From contig NC_079878.1 in the NCBI RefSeq assembly GCF_029227915.1, positions 3,164,001 through 3,228,000 of the forward strand: 64,000 nt of DNA. Reading direction: 5' to 3'. The position numbers and the translations under genes are program-made. Below are positions 47,930-59,700 of this stretch, in pieces. Origin of the DNA: Hydractinia symbiolongicarpus. Taxonomy: Eukaryota; Cnidaria; Hydrozoa; Anthoathecata; Hydractiniidae. How positions within the stretch are numbered: the stretch's first letter is position 1; every line of letters begins with the position of its first letter. The notes under the pieces are model-generated. The model saw only the letters and a list, made by a program, of their open reading frames with translations. It had not been told where the DNA came from and ran no database searches.

Positions 47930-49975
47930 TCATGCGTTTTAGTGGTGAAAAAATAATTTAAAAAATCGTTCGGGAAATGAGTTTACTCCCTGGGTACTTT
48001 CTTTGTATACTTTTGACTATACGGCCCGAATCCGGGATTTACGGGAAGTCGCGGGTTTTCGTTTGCCGGCGATTAAACCACTTTCATTAAGCGTCTCATC
48101 AAAAATGAAAACATTTCTAAAAATTACAAGTCTCATGCGTTTTAGTGGGGAAAAAAAAATTTAAAAAATCGTTCATGAAATGAGTTTACTCCCTGGGTAC
48201 CTTCTTTGTATACTTTTGACTATACGGCCGAGTCCCGGATTTACGGGAAATCGCGGGTTTTCGTTTGCCGGCGATTAAACCACTTTCATTAAGAGTCTCA
48301 TCAAAAATGAAAACATTTCTGCAAACTACAAGTCTCATGCGTTTTAGTGGTAAAAAAATAATTTAAAAAATCGTTCGGGAAATGAGTTTACTCTCTGGGT
48401 ACCTTCTTTGTATACTTTTGACTATACAGGCCGAGTCCGGGATTTACGGGAAATCGCTGGTTTTCGTTTGCCGGCGATTAAACTTCTTTTATTCAGCGTC
48501 TCATCAAAAATAAAAACACTTTTGAAAACTACAAGTCTCATGCGTTTTAGTGGTGAAAAAATAATTTAAAAAATCGTTCGGGAAATGAGTTTACTCCCTG
48601 GGTACTTTCTTTGTATACTTTTGACTATACGGGCCCAGTCCGGGATTTACAGGAAATCGCGGGTTTTCGTGTGCCGGCGATTAAGCTTCTTTTATTCAGC
48701 GTCCCATAAAAAATGTAAACATTTTTAAAAAGTGCAAGTCTCATGCGTTTTCGTGGTGAAAAAATAATATAAAAAATCGTTCGGGAAATGAGTTTACTCC
48801 CTGGGTACTTTCTTTGTATACTTTTGACTATACGGGCCGAGTCCGGGGTTTACGGGAAATGGCGGGTTTTCGTTTGCCGGCGATTAAATTTCTTTTAATA
48901 AGCGTCTCATCAAAAATGAAAACATTTTTGAAAACTACAAGTCTCATGCGTTTTAGTGGTGAAAAGATACTTTAAAAAATCGTTTTGGAAATGAGTTTAA
49001 TCACAGGGTACTTTTTTTGTATACATGGGAAATGAGTTTACTACCCGGGTACTTTCTTTGTATACTTTTGACTATATGGGCCGAGTCCGGGGTTTACGGG
49101 AAATGGCGGGTTTTCGTTTGCCGGCAATTAAACTTCTTTTTTTCAGCGTCTCATCAAAAATGAAAACATTTTTGTAAACTACAAGTCTCATGCGTTTTAG
49201 TGGTGAAAAGATACTTTAAAAAATCGTTTTGGAAATGAGTTTACTCACAGGGTACTTTCTTTGTATACATTCGACTATACGGGCCAAGCCCGGGATTTAC
49301 GGGAAATCGCGGGTTTTCGTTTGCCGGCGATTAAACTTCTTTTATTCAGCGTCTCATCAAAAATGAAAACATTTCTAAAAACTACAAGTCTCATGGGCTT
49401 TAGTGGTGAAATAATAATTTAAAAAATCGTTCAGGAAATGAGTTTACTCACAGGGTACTTTCTTTGTATGCATTCGACTATACGGGCCAAGCCCGGGATT
49501 TACGGGAAATCGCGGGTTTTCGTTTGCCGGCGATTAAACCACTTTCATTAAGCGTCTCATCAAAAATGAAAACATTTCTGAAAACTACAAGTCTCATGCG
49601 TTTTAGTGGTGAAAAAATAATTTAAAAAATCGTTCGGGAAATGAGTTTACTCCCTGGGTACTTTCTTTGTATACTTTTGACTATACGGTCCGAATCCGGG
49701 ATTTACGGGAAGTCGCGGGTTTTCGTTTGCCGGCGATTAAACTTCTTTTATTCAGCGTTTCATCAAAAATGAAAACATTTCTAAAAACTACAAGTCTCAT
49801 GGGCTTTAGTGGTGAAAAAATAATTTAAAAAATTGTTCGTGAAATGAGTTTACTCCCTGGGTACTTTCTTTGTATACTTTTGACTATACGGGCCGAGTCG
49901 GGGATTGACGGGAAGTCGCGGGTTTTCGTTTGCCGGCGATTAAACTTCTTTTATTCAGCGTCTCATCAAATATGA
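47930..49975 (+). repeat. ~2-kb domain B block with 41-bp remnant, copy 2
   Basis: Offset 3085 from copy 1, checked at 44881/47966, 46383/49468 and 46741/49826. The few differences seen include AAGAGTCTC near 48291 and GGTAAAAAAATAATTT near 48351. The match ends near 49970, where CAAATATGAAAAC and TTTTTAAAAAC replace the copy 1 sequence. Confidence 0.9.
48988..49028 (+). repeat. 41-bp monomer remnant, copy 2 of 6
   Basis: Same joint, 3085 bases after copy 1. Followed by TTTACTACCCGGGTAC as in copy 1. Confidence 0.93.
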
Positions 49976-52400
49976 AAACATTTTTAAAAACTACAAGTCT
50001 CATGGGCTTTAGTGGTTAAATAATAATTTAAAAAATCGTTCGGGAAATGAGTTTACTCCCTGGGTACTTTCTTTGTATACTTTTGACTATACGGGCCGAG
50101 TCCGGGATTTACGGGAAATCGCAGGTTTTCGTTTGCCGGCGATTAAACTTCTTTTATTCAGCGTCTCATCAAAAATGAAAACATTTTTGTAAACTGCAAG
50201 TCCCATGCGCTTTAGTGGTGAAAAAATAATTTAAAAAATCGTTCGGGAAATGAGTTTACTCCCTGGGTACTTTCTTTGTATACTTTTGACTATACGGGCC
50301 CAGTCTGGGATTTACGGGAAATCGCGGGTTTTCGTGTGCCGGCGATTAAGCTTCTTTTGTTCAGCGTCCCATCAAAAATGAAAACATTTTTAAAAACTAC
50401 AAGTTTCATGCGTTTTAGTGGTGAAAAAATAATATAAAAAATCGTTCGGGAAATGAGTTTACTCCCTGGGTACTTTTTTTGTATACTTTTGACTATACGG
50501 GCCGAGTCCGGGGTTTACGGGAAATGGCGGGTTTTCGTTTGCCGGCGATTAAACTTCTTTTAATATGCGTCTCACCAAAAATGAAAACATTTTTGAAAAC
50601 TACAAGTCTCATGCGCTTTAGTGGTGAAAAAATAATTTAAAAAATCGTTTTGGAAATGAGTTTAATCACAGGGTACTTTCTTTGTATACATGGGAAATGA
50701 GTTTACTCCCCGGGTACTTTCTTTGTATACTTTTGACTATATGGGCCGAGTCCGGGGTTTACGGGAAATGGCGGGTTTTCGTTTGCCGGCAATTAAACTT
50801 CTTTTTTTCAGCGTCTCATCAAAAATGAAAACATTTTTGAAAACTACAAGTCTCATGTGTTTTAGTGGTGAAAAGATACTTTAAAAAATCGTTTTGGAAA
50901 TGAGTTTACTCATTGGGTACTTTCCTTGTATACATTCGACTGTACGGGCCAAGCCCGGGATTTACGGGAAATCGCGGGTTTTCGTTTGCCGGCGATTAAA
51001 CCACTTTCATTAAGCGTCTCATCAAAAATGAAAACATTTCTGAAAACTACAGGTCTCATGCGTTTTAGTGGTGAAAAAATAATTTAAAAAATTGTTCGGG
51101 AAATGAGTTTACTCCCTGGGTACTTTCTTTGTGTACTTTTGACTATACGGGCCGAGTCGGGGATTTACGGGAAGTCGCGGGTTTTTGTTTGCCGGCGATT
51201 AAACTTCTTTTATTCAGCGTCTCATCAAAAATGAAAAAATTTCTAAAAATTACAAGTCTCATGTGCTTTAGTGGTTAAATAATAATTTAAAAAATCGTTC
51301 GGGAAATGAGTTTACTCCCTGGGTACTTTCTTTGTATGCATTCGACTATACGGGCCAAGCCCGGGATTTACGGGAAATCGCGGGTTTTCGTTTGCCGGGG
51401 ATTAAACCACTCTCATTAAGCGTCTCATCAAAAATGAAAACATTTCTGAAAACTAAAAGTCTCATGCGTTTTAGTGGTGAAAAAATAATTTCAAAAATCG
51501 TTCGGGAAATGAGTTTACTCCCTGGGTACTTTCTTTGTATACTTTTGACTATACGGCCCGAGTTCGGGATTTACGGGAAGTCGCGGGTTTTCGTTTGCCG
51601 GCGATTAAACTTCTTTTATTCAGCGTCTCATCAAAAACGAAAACATTTTTAAAAACTACAAGTCTCATGGGCTTTAGTGGTGAAATAATAATTTAAAAAA
51701 TCGTTCGGGAAATGAGTTTACTCCCTGGGTACTTTCTTTGTATACTTTTGACTATACGGGCCGAGTCCGGGATTTACAGGAAATCGCAGGTTTTCGTTTG
51801 CCGGCGATTAAACTTCTTTTATTCAGCGTCTCATCAAAAATGAAAACACTTTTGAAAACTACAAGTCTCATGCGTTTTAGTGGTGAAAAAATAATTTAAA
51901 ATATCGTTCGGGAAATGAGTTTACTCCCTGGGTACTTTCTTTGTATACTTTTGACTATACGGGCCCAGTCCGGGATTTACGGGAAATCGCGGGTTTTCGT
52001 GTGCCGGCGATTAAACTTCTTTTATTCAGCGTCCCATCAAAAATGAAAACATTTTTAAAAACTACAAGTCTCATGCGTTTTAGTGGTGAAAAGATACTTT
52101 AAAAAATCGTTTTGGAAATGAGTTTACTCACAGGGTACTTTCTTTGTATACATTCGACTATACGGGCCAAGCCCGGGATTTACGGGAAATCGCGGGTTTT
52201 CGTTTGCCGGCGATTAAACCACTTTCATTAAGCGTCTCATCAAAAATGAAAATATTTCTGAAAACTACAGGTCTCATGCGTTTCAGTGGTGAAAAAATAA
52301 TTTAAAAAATCGTTCGGGAAATGAGTTTACTCCCTGGGTACTTTCTTTGTATACTTTTGACTATACGGGCCGAGTCCGGGGTTTACGGGAAATGGCGGGT
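49976..52400 (+). repeat. Domain B monomers with a partial, diverged copy of the 2-kb block
   Basis: It includes AAGCTTC (50349), a 41-bp remnant (50653) and TATATGGGCCGAG (50738) in the block's order. It lacks the preceding GGTACCTTC pair and carries its own changes (ATGCGTCTCACC, CTCCCCGGGTAC). The ATGCATTCGAC marker follows at 51336. No gene is seen. Confidence 0.75.
50653..50693 (+). repeat. 41-bp monomer remnant, copy 3 of 6
   Basis: Same joint, but followed by TTTACTCCCCGGGTAC, which links it to copies 5 and 6. Confidence 0.93.
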
Positions 52401-54124
52401 TTTCGTTTGCCGGCGATTAAACTTCTTTTTGTCAGCGTCTCATCAAAAATGAAAACATTTTTAAAAACTACAAGTCTCATGGGCTTTAGTGGTTAAATAA
52501 TAATTTAAAAAATCGTTCGGGAAATGAGTTTACTTCCTGGGTACTTTCTTTGTATGCATTCGACTATACGGGCCAAGCCCGGGATTTACGGGAAATCGCG
52601 GGTTTTCGTTTGCCGGCGATTAAACCAATTTCATTAAGCGTCTCATCAAAAATGAAAACCTTTCTGAAAACTACAAGTCTCATGCGTTTTAGTGGTGAAA
52701 AAATAATTTAAAAAATCGTTCGGGAAATGAGTTTACTCCCTGGGTACTTTCTTTGTATACTTTTGACTATACGGGCCGAGTCCGGGATTTACGGGAAATC
52801 GCTGGTTTTCGTTTGCCGGCGATTAAACCACTTTCATTAAGCGTCTCATCAAAAATGAAAACATTTCTGAAAACTACAGGTCTCATGCGTTTTAGTGGTG
52901 AAAAAATAATTTAAAAAATTGTTCGGGAAATGAGTTTACTCCCTGGGTACTTTCTTTGTATATTTTTGACTATACGGGCCGAGTCGGGGATTTACGGGAA
53001 GTCGCGGGTTTTCGTTTGCCGGCGATTAAACTTCTTTTATTCAGCGTCTCATCAAAAATGAAAACATTTTTAAAAACTACAAGTCTCATGGGCTTTAGTG
53101 GTTAAATAATAATTTAAAAAATCGTTCGGGAAATGAGTTTACTCCCTGGGTACTTTCTTTGTATGCATTCGACTATACGGGCCAAGCCCGGGATTTACGG
53201 GAAATCGCGGGTTTTCGTTTGCCGGCGATTAAACCACTTTCATTAAGCGTCTCATCAAAAATGAAAACATTTCTGAAAACTAAAAGTCTCATGCGTTTTA
53301 GTGGTGAAAAAATAATTTAAAAAATCGTTCGGGAAATGAGTTTACTCCCTGGGTACTTTCTTTGTATACTTTTGACTATACGGCCCGAGTCCGGGATTTA
53401 TGGGAAGTCGCGGGTTTTTGTTTGCCGGCGATTAAACTTCTTTTATTCAGCGTCTCATCAAAAATGAAAACATTTTTAAAAACTACAAGTCTCATGGGCT
53501 TTAGTGGTGAAATAATAATTTAAAAAAACGTTCGGGAATTGAGTTTACTCCCTGGGTACTTTCTTTGTATACTTTTGACTATACGGGCCGAGTCCGGGAT
53601 TTACGGGAAATCGCAGGTTTTCGTTTGCCGGCGATTAAACTTCTTTTATTCAGCGTCTCATCAAAAATGAAAACACTTTTGAAAACTACAAGTCTCATGC
53701 GTTTTAGTGGTGAAAAAATAATTTAAAAAATCGTTCGGGAAATGAGTTTACTCCCTGGGTACTTTCTTTGTATACTTTTGACTATACGGGCCCAGTCCGG
53801 GATTTACGGGAAATCGCGGGTTTTCGTGTGCCGGCGATTAAACTTCTTTTATTCAGCGTCCCATCAAAAATGAAAACATTTTTACAAACTACAAGTCTCA
53901 TGCGTTTTAGTGGTGAAAAGATACTTTAAAAAATCGTTTTGGAAATGAGTTTACTCACAGGGTACTTTCTTTGTATACATTCGACTATACGGGCCAAGCC
54001 CAGGATTTACGGGAAATCGCGGGTTTTCGTTTGCCGGCGATTAAACCACTTTCGTTAAGCATCTCATCAAAAATGAAAATATTTCTGAAAACTAAAGGTC
54101 TCATGCGTTTCAGTGGTGAAAAAA

Positions 54125-54733
54125 TAATTTAAAAAATCGTTCGGGAAATGAGTTTACTCCCTGTGTACTTTCTTTGTATACTTTTGACTATACGGGCCGA
54201 GTCCGGGGTTTACGGGAAATGGCGGGTTTTCGTTTGCCGGCGATTAAACTTCTTTTTGTCAGCGTCTCATCAAAAATGAAAACATTTTTGAAAACTACAA
54301 GTCTCATGCGTTTTAGTGGTGAAAAGATACTTTAAGAAATCGTTTTGGAAATGAGTTTACTCACAGGGTACTTTCTTTGTATACATTTGACTATACGGGC
54401 CAAGCCCGGGATTTACGGAAAATCGCGGGTTTTCGTTTGCCGGCGATTAAACCACTTTCATTAAGCGTCTCATCAAAAATGAAAACATTTCTGAAAACTA
54501 CAGGTCTCATGCGTTTTAGTGGTGAAAAAATAATTTAAAAAATCGTTCGGGAAATGAGTTTACTCCCTGGGTACTTTCTTTGTATACTTTTGACTATACG
54601 GGCCGAGTCGGGGATTTACAGGAATTCGCGGGTTTTCGTTTGCCGGCGATTAAACTTCTTTTATTCAGCGTCTCATCAAAAATGAAAACATTTTTAAAAA
54701 CTACAAGTCTCATGGGCTTTAGTGGTTAAATAA
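54125..54733 (+). repeat. 609-bp (3-monomer) tandem copy 1
   Basis: The private TTTAAGAAATCG at 54331 recurs at 54940, and CTTTTTGTCAGCG near 54250 recurs near 54859. A single difference, CTGTGTAC near 54162, is seen only in this copy. Confidence 0.88.
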
Positions 54734-55342
54734 TAATTTAAAAAATCGTTCGGGAAATGAGTTTACTCCCTGGGTACTTTCTTTGTATACTTTTGACTAT
54801 ACGGGCCGAGTCCGGGGTTTACGGGAAATGGCGGGTTTTCGTTTGCCGGCGATTAAACTTCTTTTTGTCAGCGTCTCATCAAAAATGAAAACATTTTTGA
54901 AAACTACAAGTCTCATGCGTTTTAGTGGTGAAAAGATACTTTAAGAAATCGTTTTGGAAATGAGTTTACTCACAGGGTACTTTCTTTGTATACATTTGAC
55001 TATACGGGCCAAGCCCGGGATTTACGGAAAATCGCGGGTTTTCGTTTGCCGGCGATTAAACCACTTTCATTAAGCGTCTCATCAAAAATGAAAACATTTC
55101 TGAAAACTACAGGTCTCATGCGTTTTAGTGGTGAAAAAATAATTTAAAAAATCGTTCGGGAAATGAGTTTACTCCCTGGGTACTTTCTTTGTATACTTTT
55201 GACTATACGGGCCGAGTCGGGGATTTACAGGAATTCGCGGGTTTTCGTTTGCCGGCGATTAAACTTCTTTTATTCAGCGTCTCATCAAAAATGAAAACAT
55301 TTTTAAAAACTACAAGTCTCATGGGCTTTAGTGGTTAAATAA
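54734..55342 (+). repeat. 609-bp (3-monomer) tandem copy 2
   Basis: Repeat of the preceding three monomers with the usual CTGGGTAC. Edges are approximate within one monomer. Confidence 0.85.
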
Positions 55343-55521
55343 TAATTTAAAAAATCGTTCGGGAAATGAGTTTACTTCCTGGGTACTTTCTTTATATGCA
55401 TTCGACTATACGGGCCAAGCCCGGGATTTACGGGAAATCGCGGGTTTTCGTTTGCCGGCGATTAAACCAATTTCATTAAGCGTCTCATCAAAAATGAAAA
55501 CATTTCTGAAAACTACAAGTC

Positions 55522-57390
55522 TCATGCGTTTTAGTGGTGAAAAAATAATTTAAAAAATCGTTCGGGAAATGAGTTTACTCCCTGGGTACTTTCTTTGTAT
55601 ACTTTTGACTATACGGCCCGAATCCGGGATTTACGGGAAGTCGCGGGTTTTCGTTTGCCGGCGATTAAACCACTTTCATTAAGCGTCTCATCAAAAATGA
55701 AAACATTTCTAAAAATTACAAGTCTCATGCGTTTTAGTGGGGAAAAAAAAATTTAAAAAATCGTTCATAAAATGAGTTTACTCCCTGGGTACCTTCTTTG
55801 TATACTTTTGACTATACGGCCGAGTCCCGGATTTACGGGAAATCGCGGGTTTTCGTTTGCCGGCGATTAAACCACTTTCATTAAGCGTCTCATCAAAAAT
55901 GAAAACATTTCTGCAAACTACAAGTCTCATGCGTTTTAGTGGTGAAAAAATAATTTAAAAAATCGTTCGGGAAATGAGTTTACTCTCTGGGTACCTTCTT
56001 TGTATACTTTTGACTATACAGGCCGAGTCCGGGATTTACGGGAAATCGCTGGTTTTCGTTTGCCGGCGATTAAACTTCTTTTATTCAGCGTCTCATCAAA
56101 AATAAAAACACTTTTGAAAACTACAAGTCTCATGCGTTTTAGTGGTGAAAAAATAATTTAAAAAATCGTTCGGGAAATGAGTTTACTCCCTGGGTACTTT
56201 CTTTGTATACTTTTGACTATACGGGCCCAGTCCGGGATTTACAGGAAATCGCGGGTTTTCGTGTGCCGGCGATTAAGCTTCTTTAATTCAGCGTCCCATA
56301 AAAAATGTAAACATTTTTAAAAAGTGCAAGTCTCATGCGTTTTCGTGGTGAAAAAATAATATAAAAAATCGTTCGGGAAATGAGTTTACTCCCTGGGTAC
56401 TTTCTTTGTATACTTTTGACTATACGGGCCGAGTCCGGGGTTTACGGGAAATGGCGGGTTTTCGTTTGCCGGCGATTAAATTTCTTTTAATAAGCGTCTC
56501 ATCAAAAATGAAAACATTTTTGAAAACTACAAGTCTCATGCGTTTTAGTGGTGAAAAAATAATTTAAAAAATCGTTTTGGAAATGAGTTTAATCACAGGG
56601 TACTTTTTTTGTATACATGGGAAATGAGTTTACTACCCGGGTACTTTCTTTGTATACTTTTGACTATATGGGCCGAGTCCGGGGTTTACGGGAAATGGCG
56701 GGTTTTCGTTTGCCGGCAATTAAACTTCTTTTTTTCAGCGTCTCATCAAAAATGAAAACATTTTTGTAAACTACAAGTCTCATGCGTTTTAGTGGTGAAA
56801 AGATACTTTAAAAAATCGTTTTGGAAATGAGTTTACTCACAGGGTACTTTCTTTGTATACATTCGAATATACGGGCCAAGCCCGGGATTTACGGGAAATC
56901 GCGGGTTTTCGTTTGCCGGCGATTAAACTTCTTTTATTTAGCGTCTCATCAAAAATGAAAACATTTCTAAAAACTACAAGTCTCATGGGCTTTAGTGGTG
57001 AAATAATAATTTAAAAAATCGTTCAGGAAATGAGTTTACTCACAGGGTACTTTCTTTGTATGCATTCGACTATACGGGCCAAGCCCGGGATTTACGGGAA
57101 ATCGCGGGTTTTCGTTTGCCGGCGATTAAACCACTTTCATTAAGCGTCTCATCAAAAATGAAAACATTTCTGAAAACTACAAGTCTCATGCGTTTTAGTG
57201 GTGAAAAAATAATTTAAAAAATCGTTCGGGAAATGAGTTTACTCCCTGGGTACTTTCTTTGTATACTTTTGACTATACGGTCCGAATCCGGGATTTACGG
57301 GAAGTCGCGGGTTTTCGTTTGCCGGCGATTAAACTTCTTTTATTCAGCGTTTCATCAAAAATGAAAACATTTCTAAAAACTACAAGTCTC
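55522..57390 (+). repeat. ~2-kb domain B block with 41-bp remnant, copy 3
   Basis: Offset 10677 from copy 1 (45001/55678, 46383/57060). Small private changes: TTCATAAAATGAG near 55764, CTTTAATTCAG near 56282, CATTCGAATATAC near 56859. The remnant is followed by the TATATGGGCC monomer as in the other copies. The match stops near 57390 at CTCATTGG. Confidence 0.88.
56580..56620 (+). repeat. 41-bp monomer remnant, copy 4 of 6
   Basis: Same joint, 10677 bases after copy 1, with the CTACCCGGG follow-on. Confidence 0.93.
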
Positions 57391-59700
57391 ATTGGCTTTA
57401 GTGGTGAAATAATAATTTAAAAAATCGTTCGGGAAATGAGTTTACTCCCTGGGTACTTTCTTTGCATACTTTTGACTATACGGGCCGAGTCCAGGCTTTA
57501 CGGGAAATCGCAGGTTTTCGTTTGCCGGCGATTAAACTTCTTTTACTCAGAGTCTCATCAAAAATGAAAACATTTTTGTAAACTACAAGTCCCATGCGTT
57601 TTAGTGGTGAAAAAATAATTTAAAAAATCGTTCGGGAAATGAGTTTACTCCCTGGATACTTTCTTTGTATACTTTTGACTATACGGGCCGAGTCCGGGGT
57701 TTACGGGAAATGGCGGGTTTTCGTTTGCCGGCGATTAAACTTCTTTTATTCAGCGTCTCATCAAAAATGAAAACATTTTTGAAAAACTACAAGTCTCATG
57801 CGTTTTAGTGGTGAAAAGATAATTTAAAAAATCGTTTTGGAAATGAGTTTACTCAAAGGGTACTTTCTTTGTATACTTTTGACTATACGGGCCGAGTCCC
57901 GGGTTTACGGGAAATCGCGGGTTTTCGTTTGCCGGCGATTAAACTTCTTTTATTCAGCGTCTCATCAAAAATGAAAACATTTTTGAAAACTACAAGTCTC
58001 ATGCGTTTTAGTGGTAAAAAGATAATTTAAAAAATCGTTTTGGAAATGAGTTTACTCACAGGGTACTTTCTTTGTATACATTTGACTATACGGGCCAAGC
58101 CCGGGATTTACGGGAAATCGCGGGTTTTCGATTGCCGGCGATTAAACCACTTTCATTAAGCGTCTCATCAAAAATGAAAACGTTTCTAAAAATTACAAGT
58201 CTCATGCGTTTTAGTGGGGAAAAAAAATTTAAAAAATCGTTCATGAAATGAGTTTACTCCCTGGGTACCTTCTTTGTATACTTTTGACTATACGGCCGAG
58301 TCCGGGATTTACGGGAAATCGCGGGTTTTCGTTTGCCGGCGATTAAACTTCTTTTATTCAGCGTCTCATCAAAAATGAAAACATTTCTAAAAACTACAAG
58401 TCTCATGGGCTTTAGTGGTGAAATAATAATTTAAAAAATCGTTCGGGAAATGAGTTTACTCCCTGGGTACTTTCTTTGCATACTTTTGACTATACGGGCC
58501 GAGTCCAGGCTTTACGGGAAATCGCAGGTTTTCGTTTGCCGGCGATTAAACTTCTTTTACTCAGAGTCTCATCAAAAATGAAAACATTTTTGTAAACTAC
58601 AAGTCCCATGCGTTTTAGTGGTGAAAAAATAATTTAAAAAATCGTTCGGGAAATGAGTTTACTCCCTGGGTACTTTCTTTGTATACTTTTGACTATACGG
58701 GCCGAGTCCGGGGTTTACGGGAAATGGCGGGTTTTCGATTGCCGGCGATTAAACTTCTTTTATTCAGCGTCTCATCAAAAATGAAAACATTTTTGAAAAA
58801 CTACAAGTCTCATGCGTTTTAGTGGTGAAAAGATAATTTAAAAAATCGTTTTGGAAATGAGTTTACTCACAGGGTACTTTCTTTGTATACTTTTGACTAT
58901 ACGGGCCGAGTCCCGGGTTTACGGGAAATCGCGGGTTTTCGTTTGCCGGCGATTAAACTTCTTTTATTCAGCGTCTCATCAAAAATGAAAACATTTTTGA
59001 AAACTACAAGTCTCATGCGTTTTAGTGGTGAAATAATAATTTAAAAGATCGTTCGGGAAATGAGTTTACTCCCTGGGTACTTTCTTTGCATACTTTTGAC
59101 TATACGGGCCGAGTCCAGGCTTTACGGGAAATCGCAGGTTTTCGTTTGCCGGCGATTAAACTTCTTTTACTCGGAGTCTCATCAAAAATGAAAACATTTT
59201 TGTAAACTACAAGTCCCATGCGTTTTAGTGGTGAAAAAATAATTTAAAAAATCGTTCGGGAAATGAGTTTACTCCCTGGGTACTTTCTTTGTATACTTTT
59301 GACTATACGGGCCGAGTCCGGGGTTTACGGGAAATGGCGGGTTTTCGATTGCCGGCGATTAAACTTCTTTTATTCAGCGTCTCATCAAAAATGAAAACAT
59401 TTTTGAAAAACTACAAGTCTCATGCGTTTTAGTGGTGAAAAGATAATTTAAAAAATCGTTTTGGAAATGAGTTTACTCACAGGGTACTTTCTTTGTATAC
59501 TTTTGACTATACGGGCCGAGTCCCGGGTTTACGGGAAATCGCGGGTTTTCGTTTGCCGGCGATTAAACTTCTTTTATTCAGCGTCTCATCAAAAATGAAA
59601 ACATTTTTGAAAACTACAAGTCTCATGCGTTTTAGTGGTGAAAAGATAATTTAAAATCGTTTTGGAAATGAGTTTACTCACAGGGTACTTTCTTTGTATA
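57391..59700 (+). repeat. 3- to 5-monomer series with GCATAC and CCAGGCTTTACGG
   Basis: TGCATACTTTTGAC occurs at 57463, 58477 and 59087, steps of 1014 and 610. Each round carries GTCCAGGCTTTACGG, then TTTTGTAAACTACAAGTCCC, then a monomer lengthened by one A (GAAAAACTAC). The second round adds two monomers, including the GGGGAAAAAAATTT type. Confidence 0.85.
57685..57717 (+). other. Relaxed G-quadruplex motif in the monomer core, example
   Basis: Four G runs (57685-57687, 57696-57699, 57705-57707, 57715-57717) are separated by loops of 8, 5 and 7 bases. Domain A monomers show the same layout with loops of 8, 6 and 7. One loop exceeds the strict 7-base limit, so this is a relaxed motif only. 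All copies lie on the + strand, giving the array a uniform G-run asymmetry. Confidence 0.55.

Larger units (their letters stand above)
52401..55521 (+). repeat. Downstream copy of 42.7-44.8 kb, enlarged by five monomers
   Basis: Offset to the upstream segment is 9662 at its start (42892/52554, 43501/53163) and 10677 at its end (44719/55396). The difference of 1015 bases is five monomers. Three of these are accounted for by the 609-bp tandem duplication within it. Confidence 0.82.
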
